In this document: piece by piece, positions 1-5,199 of the stretch | Position numbering within the stretch: the stretch's first letter is position 1 | Layout: the number at the start of each line of letters is the position of its first letter | NCBI GenBank assembly: GCA_018262385.1 | Contig: JAGSPQ010000346.1 | Coordinates: 1 to 5,199 of the forward strand | Length of the DNA stretch: 5,199 nt | Source of the DNA: Myxococcaceae bacterium | GTDB lineage: Bacteria > Myxococcota > Myxococcia > Myxococcales > Myxococcaceae | Direction: 5' to 3' | Position numbers and translations under genes: made by a program | Notes under the pieces: generated by a model | Databases searched by the model: none | Seen by the model: the letters and a program-made list of their open reading frames with translations, nothing else | Told to the model about the DNA's origin: nothing

Positions 1-611
1 TCCGCTACGCGATTCCCACCTTCACCAACACCCACTTCGTCGAGGCGGGGGCGGCGATCCGCTACCGCTGGCTGAGCGCCAACGAGAACGTGCTCACCGC
101 CACGGTGGCCGCGGCGGCGCGCTTCGTCCCCGGGGGGCCGACCGTCAACCGGCACCTCGCCGCCGAGCTGGTGAACGTCTCCCCTCCGTTCGAGGGAGGC
201 CGGCTGGTCGCGCGCCTGGTCTATGACCTGAAGAAGGACGACCTCGACAACCGGGTGGTGCTGCTGGGCGGAGGCAACGGGCTGCGGGGCGCTCCGGCCG
301 AGCTGCTGTCGGGCAAGAACCTGTTCCTCGCCAACGTCGAGTACCGCTCGCGCGCCTTCGAGCTGAGCACCATCTACGTCGGCTTCGTCCTCTTCTATGA
401 CGCCGGCTCGGCGTTCGACGCCACCGTCCACGTCACCCACACCGTGGGAGCCGGCCTGCGGATTCTGCTGCCCCAGTTCAACCAGGAGACGATTCGCATC
501 GACCTCGGGTTCGTGCTCGGGGGCGAGCACCTCTCCGGGGCCGATCGCTTCAGTGCGACCTTTGGGCAGGTCACCGACCTTCGCCCGGCGTTTCTCGACG
601 ACCCGCTCTGA
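1..611 (+). CDS. Omp85/surface-antigen-type outer-membrane beta-barrel protein, C-terminal part (5' end outside window)
   Basis: The open frame runs in from the window edge (first full codon at position 3) and ends at TGA 609-611, giving 202 visible residues. The sequence alternates hydrophobic and polar residues in short strands separated by turns, as expected of a transmembrane beta-barrel. Landmarks typical of the Omp85/D15 (BamA/TamA-like) barrel are GNGLRG at about 273-290 (matching the conserved RGY-type loop motif), NVEYRSR at 333-353, FYDAGSAF at 393-416, then VGAGLRILLPQ and a final IRIDLGF strand. Known for the family: barrels insert outer-membrane proteins or export substrates, usually behind N-terminal POTRA domains; none of that part is visible here. 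The protein does not end in an aromatic residue: about 14 residues (to DDPL) follow the last strand-like segment. The response regulator gene follows after 27 bases in the same direction. The barrel assignment is good; the exact subfamily and role are not determinable from this fragment. Confidence 0.72.
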   Translation, partial: RYAIPTFTNTHFVEAGAAIRYRWLSANENVLTATVAAAARFVPGGPTVNRHLAAELVNVSPPFEGGRLVARLVYDLKKDDLDNRVVLLGGGNGLRGAPAELLSGKNLFLANVEYRSRAFELSTIYVGFVLFYDAGSAFDATVHVTHTVGAGLRILLPQFNQETIRIDLGFVLGGEHLSGADRFSATFGQVTDLRPAFLDDPL

Positions 612-638
612 GGTCAGCTGTGCCATCCTCGGCCCACG

Positions 639-1571
639 ATGGAGCTGCCGTTCGACGAACCCGAGACCCTCGTCTCGTGCGTGCTGGTGGTGGACGACGA
701 GCCCACCGTTCGGGACGTCTTCACCCGGCTGCTGTCGCGCGAGCCGGAGCTGTCGGTTCAGACCGCGGACAGCGCCGAGTCGGCGATGTTCCTGCTGCGC
801 AGCCAGCGGTTCGATCTGTTGATCACCGACAAGAACCTGCCGGCGATGAACGGAATCGAGCTGATCGTCGAGGCCCGCAAGCTGCGGCCGCACATCGAGG
901 CGATCATGATCACCGGGTACGCGAGCGCCGAGTCGGTGATCGCCGCCTTCGCCGCCGGCGCTTCCGACTACGTGGTCAAGCCGTTCGATCAGATCCGCGT
1001 GGTGCGGGCGAAGATCCTCGCCGCCCTCGACCGGCGCAAGGAACGGGCGAAGATCGGCGCCGAGTCGCACCAGATCGCGCTCGAGGCCTCTGGGCTGCTG
1101 GCGGAAGGAAAGACGGTCGCCGCTCCGAGCTGGGTGCTGCTCGATCAGCACCTCAACGCCTACGAGCTGGCGATTCGCGCCGGGGCGTCGGGCGTGGTGC
1201 GGGTGGTCGGCTCCGAGCTCGCCTTGTCCCAGCTGCAGACCGAGGGGATCGAGGCCCGCCTCGCCGAGCCCAACGACTTGCAGCTCGGGCTGGTGGACGT
1301 GGTGGTGATCGACACCCAGCTGAAGCAGTGGCGCGAGCTGGTCGAGCGGCTGGGGCCGTTGAAGCCCGACGTGCTGCTCACCGCCGGCTCCAACCCCGAC
1401 CTGGGCGAGCTGCTCGAGGCGATCGCGCTCAAGGTCGACCTGGTGGGGCTCAACTTCCCCGGGCACCTGTCGGCCAAAGTGCGGGCGCTGCTGATGCGGC
1501 AGTCGGTGCTGCAGGCGAAGAAGTCGCTCGCCGCCGCGCTGGCCGCCTTCCGCGACGACCTGGGGAAGTAG
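639..1571 (+). CDS. Response regulator: N-terminal receiver plus a degenerate receiver-like/Rossmann-like C-terminal domain
   Basis: This 310-residue protein starts with a canonical CheY-type receiver (about residues 14-130). The acidic pocket is D19-D20-E21, the phospho-acceptor is D64 (in LITDKNLPAMNG), the switch Thr is T92 (MITGYAS) and the conserved Lys is K114 (YVVKPF). All key residues are present, so it should be phosphorylatable by a histidine kinase, although no kinase lies in the window. A helical linker (about 131-163) leads to a C-terminal domain (about 164-290) with no HTH, GGDEF, EAL or HD motif. That half has alternating strand and helix segments that can be laid over the receiver: VDVVVID (219-225) over FDLLITD, LLTAG (246-250) over MITGY, and VDLVGLNFP (266-274) over SDYVVKPF. 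It lacks the conserved Lys. I infer output through protein-protein contacts. ATG 639 is the only ATG/GTG/TTG start in frame after the upstream stop at 609-611; no good Shine-Dalgarno precedes it (GAGGT at 610-614 is too distant). It is probably co-transcribed with the barrel gene. Confidence 0.88.
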   Translation: MELPFDEPETLVSCVLVVDDEPTVRDVFTRLLSREPELSVQTADSAESAMFLLRSQRFDLLITDKNLPAMNGIELIVEARKLRPHIEAIMITGYASAESVIAAFAAGASDYVVKPFDQIRVVRAKILAALDRRKERAKIGAESHQIALEASGLLAEGKTVAAPSWVLLDQHLNAYELAIRAGASGVVRVVGSELALSQLQTEGIEARLAEPNDLQLGLVDVVVIDTQLKQWRELVERLGPLKPDVLLTAGSNPDLGELLEAIALKVDLVGLNFPGHLSAKVRALLMRQSVLQAKKSLAAALAAFRDDLGK

Positions 1572-1612
1572 TGAACGGGTTGGGTCTGGGAGTCCGCAAC
1601 CCCCTCCGTTCA
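1572..1612. terminator. Possible bidirectional terminator hairpin between convergent genes
   Basis: TGAACGG (1572-1578) is the exact reverse complement of CCGTTCA (1606-1612). Directly inside it, GTTG (1579-1582) can pair with CAAC (1597-1600), leaving CCCCT bulged on one side. This gives an interrupted stem of about 11 pairs right after the stop codon of the response regulator and ahead of the convergent UPF0489-like gene's stop. There is no T-run on either strand, so it is not a classical intrinsic terminator. Its position between converging genes is the main reason to propose the role. Confidence 0.3.
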
Positions 1613-1639
1613 TCCTGAGCTCGTCGAAGGACGGGTTGG
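1575..1639 (+). repeat. Pair of 9-base direct repeats ACGGGTTGG flanking the intergenic hairpin
   Basis: ACGGGTTGG occurs exactly at 1575-1583 and again at 1631-1639, bracketing 47 bases that include most of the palindromic-type repeat. Both copies contain ACGG, which can pair with CCGT at 1606-1609, so two alternative stems compete for the same arm. The arrangement could be a remnant of an insertion that duplicated its target, an internal structure of the repeat, or chance. Confidence 0.5.
1606..1634. repeat. Short interspersed palindromic-type repeat (CCTTCGACGAGCTCAGG class)
   Basis: The segment reads CCGTTCATCCTGAGCTC followed by GTCGAAGGACGG. Its ends are complementary (CCGT 1606-1609 with ACGG 1631-1634), with further TCCT (1613-1616) against AGGA (1628-1631), and a central GAGCTC palindrome. 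From memory, variants of this sequence (on the other strand, CCTTCGAC-A/G-AGCTCAGG followed by ATGAACGG or GTGAACGG) occur as dispersed intergenic repeats in many GC-rich bacterial genomes. They also generate recurring spurious PSTSSG-type C-terminal tails in predicted proteins. Only one copy is present here, so its repetitive nature is not shown by this window. Confidence 0.6.
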
Positions 1640-1644
1640 CCGCG

Positions 1645-2394
1645 CTAGGGCAGGTCGACGGCGAGCAGCTCTTTGAAGATCACCTGCGCAGCGTCGGCGA
1701 ACAGCCGGTCGCCCGCGACCAGGCCACCGCAGTGGGCGCTCTCCCGCGCGAAGGTCAGCCCCGCGCACTTGCCCAGCACCGAGTCCCACAGCTCCTTCGA
1801 GCCCGAGGGCAGCACCTGCTCGCGAATCAGCTCGATCGGCCAGGGCACCACGCTCAAGGGATCCGCGTCGCAGAGGGTGGTGAAGCAGTCGAGATCGAAG
1901 TCGAGCAGCGTCGCGCCCGCCTGCGAGATCAGGTTCGCCGCGTCGACCGCCCGCGGGCTGTTGATCAGCCGGTCGAGCGAGGGGGCGATCAGCAGCAGGT
2001 GGGTCGTGCCCCGCGAGTCGACCCAGCGATCTCCGCCCACGCAGCCCTCGGGGCGGGACCGCGCGATCACCACCGCGTCGCTGATCAGCCCCGCCTCCAT
2101 CGCCGCGAGGATGTGATCGACGTTGCGCACGTCGAGCTGCCGCCGCGCGTAGCTGTCGAGCGCGAGCACGTCGGCGCCGGGCGGAGGCAGCACCTTCGGA
2201 GCGGCGAGATCGAGGTGGCGATCGAAGGTCACCAGCACCGCCGGCCGCGGCGTCTGACGCATCGCCCACGCCCACGCCGGCAGCGCGAGCCGGTGCGGCT
2301 CGAACACGAACGCGTCCTTCGGGCCCACCTTCGGGCTCATCGTCAGGTGGGTGATCCCGGCCAGCCGGAGCATCACGTCGTTGGCTTCGCTCAT
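1645..2394 (-). CDS. UPF0489-like protein, arginase-fold metallohydrolase (possible peptide arginase relative)
   Basis: This 249-residue soluble protein has the metal-ligand pattern of the arginase/deacetylase (ureohydrolase) superfamily. In order, it shows H34 in FEPH, a D58-x-H60-x-D62 triad in TFDRHLD, an acidic strand LLDFDLDCF with D165, D167 and D169, and a late E218/H221 pair in ESAHCGG. The layout, including NVDHILAAMEAG at 91-102 and the WPIELI segment after DFDLD, resembles the UPF0489 family (human C5orf22 type). Known for that family: some bacterial members (OspR type) are peptide arginases that convert arginine to ornithine in ribosomally made peptides; most are uncharacterised. 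I infer a two-metal (probably Mn) hydrolase acting on a guanidino or amide group; the substrate is unknown. It has no signal peptide or membrane segment. The ATG overlaps the stop of the upstream peptidase gene by 4 bases (ATGA), with no good Shine-Dalgarno, so translation is probably coupled. It is the last gene of a three-gene operon. The gene call is firm; family placement is from motif memory. Confidence 0.7.
   Translation of the reverse strand: MSEANDVMLRLAGITHLTMSPKVGPKDAFVFEPHRLALPAWAWAMRQTPRPAVLVTFDRHLDLAAPKVLPPPGADVLALDSYARRQLDVRNVDHILAAMEAGLISDAVVIARSRPEGCVGGDRWVDSRGTTHLLLIAPSLDRLINSPRAVDAANLISQAGATLLDFDLDCFTTLCDADPLSVVPWPIELIREQVLPSGSKELWDSVLGKCAGLTFARESAHCGGLVAGDRLFADAAQVIFKELLAVDLP
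2391..2394 (-). other. ATGA stop/start overlap (peptidase to UPF0489-like gene)
   Basis: On the minus strand the ATG of the UPF0489-like gene (2394-2392) and the TGA of the peptidase (2393-2391) share bases as ATGA. No Shine-Dalgarno-like sequence precedes the ATG, which favours re-initiation by the terminating ribosome and so fixed relative output of the two proteins. Confidence 0.85.
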
Positions 2395-3374
2395 GGCGCG
2401 CTCAGCCGCCAGGCCGCCTCGAACACCCCTTCGGTGGCCTGGGCCAGCCGCGGGTAGTCGAGGGTGTCGGCGGTGTCTAAGGCGGTGTGGTACCGCGCGT
2501 TCCGGTTGAAGGCGGTGTCGGTCACCATCACCGCCGGGTAGCCGAACTTCCAGTAGTTGAGGTGATCGGAAAAATCGATGCCCGGGATCGCCACCGGCGC
2601 GTTGATGCTGAAGATCGGCAGCGGCGCCGCGGCCTGCATCGCCGCCTTCACCTGCCGGGTGAGGCCGATCTGGCCGAGGTTGCCCACCACCGCCAGGTAG
2701 TCGCCCCGGGTGGAGTAGAGCAGCGACAGGCCGGGCACCGGGAAGTGCTGGGTGCCCGCTTCGTCCCGGAAGTAGCCGATCGTCTCCAGCGAGAGCGCGC
2801 CCCGCACCTTCACCTTCGCGTCGGCCAGCGACCTGGCGTGGACGTAGCTGCCCATCGAGACGGTGCGGAAGAAGGGCGGCTCCTCGAGCGACCAGGCGAC
2901 CAGCTCGACCTGCCCCCGCGGAGGGTGGGCCTTCAGCAGCCGCGCCAGCTCGAGCAGCGCCGCCACTCCGCTGCCGTTGTCGTCCGCCGCCGGGAACGGC
3001 TCACACCCGTCGTAGTGCGCGCCGATCACCACCCGCTCGGCCGAGGCGGGGCCGTAGAGCGCCGAGACGTTGCGGAAGGTCACCCCCTCGACCTGCCACT
3101 GCTGCACGGTGACGGTGGGCGAGGTCGCCGCCAGCTCGCCTTCAATCCACTCGGCCGCCCGATCGAGGTTCTGCGGGTGGGTCGAGTCGCGCGGCGCGAA
3201 GTCCTGCGACAGCTTGACCACGATCGCCTTCAGCCGCCCGGGGTCCGCCTTCACCTCCGGGCCGGTGCGCGCGCTGCCGAACGTCGGCTGGGTGAGCAGG
3301 AAGACCACCCCGCCGCCGAGGGCGAGCAGCACTCCGAGCGCGAGCAGGCCCCGCTTGATCGCGGCCCGCTTCAC
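2391..3374 (-). CDS. M28-family zinc peptidase, N-terminally membrane-anchored
   Basis: This 327-residue protein begins with a basic tip (KRAAIKR) and one hydrophobic segment (about 9-28), so it is probably tethered to the inner membrane with the enzyme outside the cytoplasm. The catalytic domain (about 45-325) has the M28 metal-site series: H120-x-D122 (GAHYD), the ADDNGSG block with D131/D132, catalytic E164-E165 (SLEEPPFF), E197 in LSLETIGY where many members have Asp, SDH at 269-271, and the terminal H297 in ARYHTALDT. Known for the family: co-catalytic dizinc aminopeptidases and carboxypeptidases; glutaminyl cyclases share the fold. I infer trimming of peptides in the periplasm or at the membrane. 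The start is GTG at 3374-3372. It overlaps the rnd stop by 4 bases (GTGA), puts the anchor at the N terminus and gives a normal length; the open frame further upstream is only the shadow of rnd. Middle gene of the operon. Confidence 0.9.
   Translation of the reverse strand: MKRAAIKRGLLALGVLLALGGGVVFLLTQPTFGSARTGPEVKADPGRLKAIVVKLSQDFAPRDSTHPQNLDRAAEWIEGELAATSPTVTVQQWQVEGVTFRNVSALYGPASAERVVIGAHYDGCEPFPAADDNGSGVAALLELARLLKAHPPRGQVELVAWSLEEPPFFRTVSMGSYVHARSLADAKVKVRGALSLETIGYFRDEAGTQHFPVPGLSLLYSTRGDYLAVVGNLGQIGLTRQVKAAMQAAAPLPIFSINAPVAIPGIDFSDHLNYWKFGYPAVMVTDTAFNRNARYHTALDTADTLDYPRLAQATEGVFEAAWRLSAP
3371..3374 (-). other. GTGA stop/start overlap (rnd to M28 peptidase)
   Basis: The minus strand reads ACGGTGTGAAG. 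TGA (3373-3371) ends rnd after its Thr-Val, and GTG (3374-3372) opens the peptidase as GTG AAG CGG. The peptidase start has no convincing Shine-Dalgarno upstream, so coupled re-initiation at a GTG codon is likely, probably giving less peptidase than RNase D. Confidence 0.8.
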
Positions 3375-4519
3375 ACCGTCTGCAGCAGCCGCAGCAGGTC
3401 CGCTCCGTAGAGGCGCACCCGCTTCTCGCCGACGTACGGAATCTGCTGCAGCTCTTCGAGGGTCTTCGGGTTCACCCGCGCCAGCGCTTCGATCAGCGGG
3501 TTGGACAGCACCACGCTCGCGGTCACTTTCCGATCGATCGCGCGCGACTTGCGGAAGTCGGTCAGCGCGTCTTCCCGCCGCTTGCGCTTCGGATCCCGGG
3601 CCTCCTCGGGCGCCGCCTCGGGCAGCTTGCCGTCGCGCTGGAGGGCGATCTTCTCCTTGATCATCGCCAGCACTTCTTCCCCATGCTCGCGAACGAACGC
3701 GCTGCGCACCCCTTCGCGCCGCTGCAGATCCCTCGCCTCGGTGGGGGGATTGGCGGAGATCGCGCCGACCGCGGCGTTGGAGAGCATCCGCCCGAACGGG
3801 AGGTCTTCCTTCTGCGCCCACTCCAGCCGCTTGCGGTGCAGCTCCCAGGCGATCACCTCGGCGAGCCGGATCTGGTTTCCCGACAGGCCCCCCTTGGGGA
3901 TCTTCGGCTTGAACTCGGTCGCCAGGTCCGGCCGGCGCGCCGCCTCGTCCGCCATCCGGGCGCAGTCCAGCTCGACCTCTTCGAGGATCGCCGCCTTCTC
4001 GCACGCCTCGCGCACCATCCGGCCGATGTCGGTCAGGTAACGGACGTCGTCGGCGATGTAGTCGCGCATCCCCGGGGGCAGCGGGCGCAGCGAGAAGTCC
4101 GACTGCTGGTGCTCCTTCAGCAGCTTCACCTGCAGCTTCTCCTGAACCAGGTCGGCCAGCCCGACCTTCGCCCAGCCGAGCAGGGTGGTCGCCCGGTGGG
4201 TGTCGAACAGCCCCTTGACCCGGATCCCGGCCTCGGCGAGGTACTGCAGGTCTCCGCCGGCGGCGTGGAAGAACTTGGTCACCCCCGGATCGGCGAACAC
4301 TGCCGCCTGGGAGGCGATCTCCACCCCCGGCTGGAGGGTGTCGAGCAGGAAGATGTCGTCGTCGGTGCCGATCTGCACGAAGCACAGCCGGGCGTGGAAC
4401 GCGTGCATCGCGTCCGCCTCGACGTCGACCGAGAACTCCTTCACCTTCCCCAGCGCCTGGGTCACGCGCGGAAGCTGGTCGGGTTGGGTGATGTCGGTGG
4501 CGCCCTGAGGGATCGTCAT
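3371..4519 (-). CDS. rnd: Ribonuclease D (3'-5' exoribonuclease, tRNA 3' maturation)
   Basis: The protein has 382 residues, close to the 375 of E. coli RNase D. The DEDDy exonuclease domain (about 10-175) shows Exo I D32-x-E34 (SVDVEAD), Exo II D90 (FFHAAGGDLQYL) and Exo III Y154-xxx-D158 (DYIADDVRYL). It is followed by the first HRDC domain (about 212-288, containing PFGRMLSNAAVGAISANPP) and a second HRDC-like domain (about 314-380, ending IPYVGEKRVRLYGADLLRLL). The two are joined by a charged linker rich in Glu, Lys and Arg (about 297-318). Known role: cytoplasmic, metal-dependent trimming of the 3' end of tRNA precursors and some other small RNAs. I chose ATG at 4519-4517 because AGGGG lies 7 bases upstream and the Exo I motif then sits at its usual distance from the N terminus. 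The open frame continues to 4729, but that part is antisense to ttcA. First gene of a three-gene operon. Confidence 0.95.
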   Translation of the reverse strand: MTIPQGATDITQPDQLPRVTQALGKVKEFSVDVEADAMHAFHARLCFVQIGTDDDIFLLDTLQPGVEIASQAAVFADPGVTKFFHAAGGDLQYLAEAGIRVKGLFDTHRATTLLGWAKVGLADLVQEKLQVKLLKEHQQSDFSLRPLPPGMRDYIADDVRYLTDIGRMVREACEKAAILEEVELDCARMADEAARRPDLATEFKPKIPKGGLSGNQIRLAEVIAWELHRKRLEWAQKEDLPFGRMLSNAAVGAISANPPTEARDLQRREGVRSAFVREHGEEVLAMIKEKIALQRDGKLPEAAPEEARDPKRKRREDALTDFRKSRAIDRKVTASVVLSNPLIEALARVNPKTLEELQQIPYVGEKRVRLYGADLLRLLQTV

Positions 4520-4583
4520 GCTCCAACCCCTATAGCAGCCTGCTGGCCTTTGGACCCCGTTTCGGGCTATCGCGCCGCGCGTC
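4520..4583. promoter_or_regulatory. Divergent promoter region between rnd operon and ttcA
   Basis: These 64 bases separate two genes transcribed away from each other, so both promoters must lie here or inside the coding starts. The most AT-rich element is CTATAG (4530-4535), a possible -10 core, but it sits so close to the rnd start that its transcript would have almost no leader, and no good -35 box is found at the right distance. TTGGAC (4550-4555) is a weak -35-like hexamer for ttcA without a matching -10 at 17 bases. A tiny inverted repeat CAGC-CT-GCTG lies at 4535-4544. No operator is recognisable. Confidence 0.5.
4527..4531 (-). promoter_or_regulatory. Ribosome binding site for rnd
   Basis: On the minus strand AGGGG ends 7 bases before the ATG at 4519, a suitable spacing. 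A second purine run, GGAG, lies only one base from the ATG and is too close to serve. This site supports ATG 4519 over any start further upstream. Confidence 0.55.
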
Positions 4584-5199
4584 ATGTCTGAGTTGGAAAA
4601 GCTCGAAAAAGGCCTCCTCGCCCACGTCGGCAAGGCGGTGCACGACTGGTCCCTGATCGCCGAGGGCGACAAGGTGATGGTCGCGGTCTCGGGCGGAAAA
4701 GACTCGTACACCCTGCTCCACCTGCTCAAGCTGCTGCAGCAGCGCGCGCCGGTGAACTTCGAGCTGTTGGCGGTGAACCTCGACCAGGGCCACCCCGGCT
4801 ACCCCGGGCACCTGCTCGAGCGCTGGCTCCAGGAGAACGACCACCCGTACCGGATGCTGGCCCAGGACACCTACTCGATCGTCCTCGACAAGCTGCAGCC
4901 CCATCAGACCCAATGCTCGCTGTGCAGCCGGCTGCGGCGGGGGATCCTCTACAACGCGGCGGTCGACCTCGGCTGTAACAAGATCGCGCTCGGCCACCAC
5001 CGCGACGACCTGGTCCACACCCTGCTGCTGAACCTGTTCTTCGCCGGGACGATGGGGGCGATGCCGCCGAAGCTCCACAGCGACGACGGCCGCAACACCG
5101 TGATCCGCCCGATGGCCTACGCCCCGGAGGCCGAGATCGCCCGGTTCGCCGAGCTGATGAAGTTCCCGATCATTCCCTGCGATCTGTGCGGCTCGCAGG
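4584..5199 (+). CDS. ttcA: tRNA 2-thiocytidine(32) synthetase TtcA, N-terminal two-thirds (3' end outside window)
   Basis: 205 residues are visible; E. coli TtcA has about 311. The ATP pyrophosphatase P-loop SGGKDS is at 36-41, after an N-terminal block ([21 protein letters not shown]) closely matching the family. The first iron-sulfur cysteine pair is C111/C114 in [13 protein letters not shown]. Then come GHHRDD (137-142) with [19 protein letters not shown] (160-169) and, just at the window edge, [10 protein letters not shown] with C199 and C202. Known role: ATP-dependent insertion of sulfur at C2 of cytidine 32 in the tRNA anticodon loop, using a 4Fe-4S cluster, in the cytoplasm. ATG at 4584 matches the family N terminus; no Shine-Dalgarno is visible in front of it, so the leader may be very short or absent. 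It is divergent from rnd, another tRNA-maturation gene. The visible part is intact with no frameshift. Confidence 0.96.
   Translation, partial: MSELEKLEKGLLAHVGKAVHDWSLIAEGDKVMVAVSGGKDSYTLLHLLKLLQQRAPVNFELLAVNLDQGHPGYPGHLLERWLQENDHPYRMLAQDTYSIVLDKLQPHQTQCSLCSRLRRGILYNAAVDLGCNKIALGHHRDDLVHTLLLNLFFAGTMGAMPPKLHSDDGRNTVIRPMAYAPEAEIARFAELMKFPIIPCDLCGSQ

Noticed and set aside
620..1618. A long + strand open frame overlapping the response regulator
   Set aside because: It is extremely Arg-rich, with no recognisable motif. It is an out-of-frame reading of the response regulator, a common artefact of GC-rich DNA.
1571..1618. A 15-codon GTG open frame (GLGLGVRNPLRSS) that might be a precursor peptide for the arginase-like enzyme
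   Set aside because: It lies inside the hairpin and repeat, has no ribosome binding site, overlaps the response regulator's stop and is on the opposite strand from the enzyme. Chance is the simpler explanation.
1610..2275. A minus-strand open frame ending in PSTSSG
   Set aside because: It is an out-of-frame shadow of the UPF0489-like gene. The tail comes from translating the intergenic repeat, a known source of spurious C termini.
2391..4526. A 711-residue open frame that would read as an M28 peptidase with a long N-terminal extension
   Set aside because: Upstream of GTG 3374 the frame is Arg/Gly/Pro/Ala-rich, matches no family and lies inside rnd in another frame. The membrane anchor and the 4-base overlap place the true start at 3374.
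4520..4729. A 70-residue N-terminal extension of RNase D
   Set aside because: It is antisense to the conserved start of ttcA and shows no family similarity. ATG 4519 has a ribosome binding site and correct Exo I spacing.
4530..5078. A minus-strand 182-residue open frame opposite ttcA
   Set aside because: It is low-complexity and rich in Val, Glu, Gln and Arg, reading antisense to strongly conserved ttcA codons; no independent support.
1..5199. A new defence, CRISPR, mobile or RNA-based system
   Set aside because: Both strands were read for transposase, integrase, nuclease-helicase or toxin-antitoxin motifs, spaced repeats and tRNA/rRNA segments, and none was found. The six genes account for nearly all of the sequence.

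Overview
The window is a compact, GC-rich stretch of bacterial chromosome (roughly two-thirds G+C by eye, with nearly all third codon positions G or C). It carries six genes and almost no spare DNA. The gene content fits a Gram-negative proteobacterium-like organism: an outer-membrane beta-barrel protein, a TtcA tRNA thiolase close to the enterobacterial one, and RNase D. Base composition and gene style suggest Myxococcota/Deltaproteobacteria, but this is an impression and not a demonstrated placement.

Layout from left to right. (1) Positions 1-611, + strand: the C-terminal part of an Omp85/surface-antigen-type outer-membrane barrel, cut off by the window edge. (2) Positions 639-1571, + strand: a 310-residue response regulator with an intact receiver domain and, in place of a DNA-binding domain, a second domain that looks like a degenerate receiver. 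(3) Positions 1572-1644: a convergent intergenic gap with a hairpin, a 9-base direct repeat and a copy of a short interspersed palindromic-type repeat. (4) Positions 1645-4519, - strand: a tightly packed three-gene operon read right to left. It runs RNase D (rnd), a membrane-anchored M28 zinc peptidase, and an arginase-fold UPF0489-like metallohydrolase. Both junctions are 4-base stop/start overlaps (GTGA and ATGA). (5) Positions 4520-4583: a 64-base divergent promoter region. (6) Positions 4584-5199, + strand: the 5' two-thirds of ttcA (tRNA 2-thiocytidine synthetase), cut off by the window edge.

RNase D (tRNA 3' maturation) and TtcA (tRNA C32 thiolation) share one divergent control region, so tRNA processing is a common theme there. 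The two downstream operon genes are metal-dependent hydrolases acting on peptide or amide bonds, with no obvious link to tRNA. The least understood pieces are the UPF0489-like protein, whose relatives include peptide arginases that make ornithine in ribosomal peptides, and the C-terminal half of the response regulator. No mobile element, CRISPR array, rRNA or tRNA gene is visible. Most of the window is ordinary chromosomal housekeeping sequence.
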